DNA of 64,000 bases, taken from NCBI GenBank assembly GCA_958295755.1, contig OY282367.1, forward strand, positions 1,182,022-1,246,021, given 5' to 3'. Origin of the DNA: an uncultured Acidimicrobiales bacterium. Its GTDB lineage: Bacteria; Actinomycetota; Acidimicrobiia; Acidimicrobiales; Hopanoidiivorantaceae. The position numbers were made by a program, and so were the translations under genes. Numbering within the stretch: the stretch's first letter is position 1; every line of letters begins with the position of its first letter. Below are positions 61,602-64,000 of the stretch, in pieces. The notes beneath the pieces were generated by a model that had not been told where the DNA came from, did not search any database, and was given only the letters and a program-made list of their open reading frames with translations.

Positions 61602-64000
61602 ATGATGCGACACAAAACAAATATCCCCGAAAAGCCCACATTGGAAGGGCTTGAAGCACGCTGGTGCGACGCTTGGCGCATAGAGGGCACCTACAGCTTT
61701 GATTCGTCTGTGCCGGCCGAGCAAGTCTTCTCCATAGACACTCCCCCGCCCACCGTTAGTGGCTCGCTGCATGTGGGCCACATGTTCAGCTACACCCACA
61801 CCGACACCATCGCACGCTACAAGCGAATGAGTGGCTGGGAAGTGTTCTACCCGATGGGCTGGGACGACAACGGCCTGCCCACCGAACGCCGTGTGCAGAA
61901 CTATTTCGGAGTCCGCTGCGACCCGAACCTCACCGAGCAGGTCTGCTTGGATGGAAAGAAAAAATCCAAAGTAGCTTCAGTGCCTCGTGCCCAGTTCATC
62001 GAGCTATGCGAACAGCTCTGCGCCGAAGACGAAGTGGCGTTTGAGAACTTGTTTCAAACTCTGGGACTGTCGGTAGATTGGGCGCGCACTTATACCACCA
62101 TCGGCGAACATAGCCGTCGTGTCTCTCAGCGGGCTTTTCTACGAAATCTGTCTCGCGGTGAAGCGTATCAAGCCGAAGCTCCGTGCCTTTGGGATGTATC
62201 GTTTCAAACAGCAGTGGCACAAGCCGAGCTTGAAGACAAAGAGATGCCTGGTGCTTACCATCGCCTGGCGTTCAGACGGAATGCTGAATTTGACAGTGCT
62301 GAACTTAACAGCACCGAATTTGATAGCGCAGGATTTAACAGCGCAGCGGCGAGCGATCACTTCGTCTTCATAGAAACCACTCGCCCCGAGCTGCTGGCCG
62401 CTTGCGTAGCTCTAGTCGCCCATCCCGACGACAAGCGTTATCAGCCACTCTTCGGCTCCACAGTCCATACAGCCCTTTTTGATGTGGAAGTGCCTGTGCT
62501 GGCTCACCGTCTAGCCGACCCTGAAAAAGGTTCAGGCATCGCCATGATCTGCACCTTCGGCGACACAGCCGATGTTACCTGGTGGCGTGAGCTGCAACTA
62601 GATGTGCGCCCAATAGTAGGTCGCGACGGTCGCATCCTCCCCGAACCCCCACAAGGTGTCATCACAGAGCGGGCAGTACGTGCCTATGAGCAAATAGCGG
62701 GTTTACGCATCAACCAAGCCCGCGAGAAAGTTGCAGAGCTAACAGCAGAATCAGGCGAACTGATCGGCGAACCTAAAGTGATCTCCCATGCCGTGAAGTT
62801 CTTTGAAAAAGGCGACCGCCCCTTAGAGATCGTCACTACTCGCCAGTGGTATCTACGCAACGGCGGGCGAGACACCGATTTGCGCCAGCAACTACTAGAT
62901 CGAGGTTCAGAGCTTCGTTGGGTGCCGCCCCACATGAAGACCCGCTACGAAAACTGGGTGATGGGTCTCACAGGCGACTGGCTTTTGAGCCGCCAACGTT
63001 TCTTCGGCGTGCCCATTCCAGTGTGGTATCAAGTAAAAGAAGACGGCTCAACTAACTACGAAGCTTTGATCCTGCCCTCAGAAGATCAGCTTCCCGTAGA
63101 CCCTGCCACAGATACCCCCGATGGCTACATTCCCGACCAGCGATCCCAGCCTGGAGGATTTATCGGCGACCCCGATGTGCTAGATACTTGGGGCACCTCT
63201 TCTCTTACCCCTCAAATCGCTTGCGGTTGGGAAGAAGACCCTGAGCTTTTCGCCCTCACCTTCCCGATGTCCATCCGCCCTCAAGCCCACGAAATCATCC
63301 GCACTTGGCTCTTCTCTACCACCGTCCGCGCCCACTTGGAACACAACACCCTCCCTTGGGAAAACGCTCTCATCTCTGGCTGGGTGTTGGACCCTGATCG
63401 CAAAAAGATGTCTAAGTCAAAAGGCAATGTGGTGGTGCCGATAGACCTGCTGGAACGCTACGGAGCCGACGCCGTGCGCTACTGGGCCGCAAGTGGCCGC
63501 CCCGGGTCTGACACCGCTTTTGAAGAAGACCAGATAAAAGTAGGCCGCCGCTTGGCTGTAAAACTGCTTAACGCCAGCAAGTTCGTGCTGAGTTTCGGAC
63601 AAGCTGAGACAACTAACCAAACAAATGCCCATCTTGAACCTCTAGACAAAGCCCTGCTAGCTCGCCTAGTCGAAACAATAACCGCAGCCACCGAAGCCTT
63701 TGAAGCCTACGACTACGCCCGCGCCTTAGAACGCACCGAAACATTCTTCTGGGATTTCACCGACAACTATCTAGAGCTGGTCAAACACCGCGCTTACGGC
63801 GAACACGGAAAGTCCCGCGCTGAAGCCACCCACCAAACTCTCGCAATAACGCTATCTGTAGTACTGCGGCTTTTTGCCCCTATTTTGCCTTTCGTAACAG
63901 AAGAAATCTGGTCTTGGTGGCAAAAAAATTCTATCCACCGCTCCGCTTGGCCAAATACCCAAGAGATCGAAACTATGGCAACAGATGGCAACCCTGAAGC
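61602..64000 (+). CDS. valS: Valyl-tRNA synthetase (N-terminal part)
   Basis: Partial; runs off the window after about 799 codons with no stop. Two ATGs in a row (61602, 61605) are possible starts. The class I HIGH motif is HVGH (57-60) in [16 protein letters not shown], the active-site [16 protein letters not shown] follows, and KMSKSKGN begins at Lys602. The editing domain is entered at [20 protein letters not shown]. Just before it sits a repetitive insert ([20 protein letters not shown]) from a short DNA repeat near 62285-62345. Charges tRNA-Val; the editing domain clears Thr. Confidence 0.96.
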   Translation, partial: MMRHKTNIPEKPTLEGLEARWCDAWRIEGTYSFDSSVPAEQVFSIDTPPPTVSGSLHVGHMFSYTHTDTIARYKRMSGWEVFYPMGWDDNGLPTERRVQNYFGVRCDPNLTEQVCLDGKKKSKVASVPRAQFIELCEQLCAEDEVAFENLFQTLGLSVDWARTYTTIGEHSRRVSQRAFLRNLSRGEAYQAEAPCLWDVSFQTAVAQAELEDKEMPGAYHRLAFRRNAEFDSAELNSTEFDSAGFNSAAASDHFVFIETTRPELLAACVALVAHPDDKRYQPLFGSTVHTALFDVEVPVLAHRLADPEKGSGIAMICTFGDTADVTWWRELQLDVRPIVGRDGRILPEPPQGVITERAVRAYEQIAGLRINQAREKVAELTAESGELIGEPKVISHAVKFFEKGDRPLEIVTTRQWYLRNGGRDTDLRQQLLDRGSELRWVPPHMKTRYENWVMGLTGDWLLSRQRFFGVPIPVWYQVKEDGSTNYEALILPSEDQLPVDPATDTPDGYIPDQRSQPGGFIGDPDVLDTWGTSSLTPQIACGWEEDPELFALTFPMSIRPQAHEIIRTWLFSTTVRAHLEHNTLPWENALISGWVLDPDRKKMSKSKGNVVVPIDLLERYGADAVRYWAASGRPGSDTAFEEDQIKVGRRLAVKLLNASKFVLSFGQAETTNQTNAHLEPLDKALLARLVETITAATEAFEAYDYARALERTETFFWDFTDNYLELVKHRAYGEHGKSRAEATHQTLAITLSVVLRLFAPILPFVTEEIWSWWQKNSIHRSAWPNTQEIETMATDGNPE
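62285..62345 (+). repeat. Repeated insert in valS
   Basis: Units such as GAATTTGACAGTGCTGAACTT, cited in part as GAATTTGACAGTGCTGAACT, recur three to four times with about 15-bp spacing and encode the insert just before the editing-domain motif of ValRS. The frame is kept. Confidence 0.75.

Noticed and set aside
61576-61659. Longer start for the MFS transporter at 61659
   Set aside because: It would overlap the valS start; the family-like sequence begins at ATG 61575.

Overview
The window reads as a chromosomal segment of an actinobacterium. My best guess is the class Acidimicrobiia (inference). Supporting signs are two coenzyme F420 genes (cofD, cofE), a DUF1844 gene next to the infC-rpmI-rplT cluster, a giant membrane glycosyltransferase paired with a DUF5719 protein, several acyl-CoA dehydrogenases, and moderate rather than high GC. 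No rRNA, integrase or intact transposase gene was seen. One tRNA (Leu, CAA) is present.

Layout. 1-4030 (minus): the translation operon infC-rpmI-rplT-rRNA methyltransferase-pheS-pheT, with a structured leader and no ordinary start codon for full-length IF3. 4450-8336: a DUF4143 ATPase with an apparent ATT start, a DUF1844 protein, and an OLD-like ATPase with a small lipoprotein. 8414-16568: mutM, gcvP and acyl-CoA metabolism. 16680-23731: an accessory island holding a two-gene unit with a DUF1828-like protein, the wreck of a BPTD_3080-type restriction gene, and a four-gene unit encoding a PAPS-reductase-like protein, a GHKL/HSP90-like ATPase and two unknown proteins. I regard this unit as the best candidate for an undescribed (probably defence) system. 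23841-29426: paired acyl-CoA dehydrogenases, an SDR, an M23 endopeptidase, a selenate-type binding lipoprotein and tRNA-Leu.

29568-34418 is a type II fatty-acid synthesis cluster (fabD-fabH-fabG-acpP-fabF, with fabZ convergent). Upstream of fabZ on the minus strand lies a Bcp-type peroxiredoxin whose peroxidatic cysteine codon is TGA, followed by a stem-loop that fits the bacterial SECIS pattern; it is probably a selenoprotein. 34986-44500 continues on the minus strand with an S9 peptidase, an aminotransferase, a phosphohexomutase, a GT2 enzyme, a 1010-residue membrane protein and a CPBP protease. 44581-53979 holds ftsH, a membrane-anchored thioredoxin-like protein, DUF5719, the giant glycosyltransferase and cofD-cofE. 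54001-64000 holds a Nudix hydrolase, a class II aldolase, a serine-hydrolase lipoprotein, a nucleoside hydrolase, a D-aminoacylase, a DHA2-type MFS transporter and the start of valS.

Two patterns recur. First, short tandem duplications (mostly 12-16 bp, some 27 or 30 bp) sit at gene ends, in spacers and in protein linkers; the units inside genes are multiples of three, and in three genes the duplicated unit includes a possible start codon. Second, several genes appear to use non-canonical start codons (ATA for infC, ATT for the DUF4143 ATPase, CTG for the thioredoxin-like gene). Functions are assigned from motifs recognised by eye; no database search was run.
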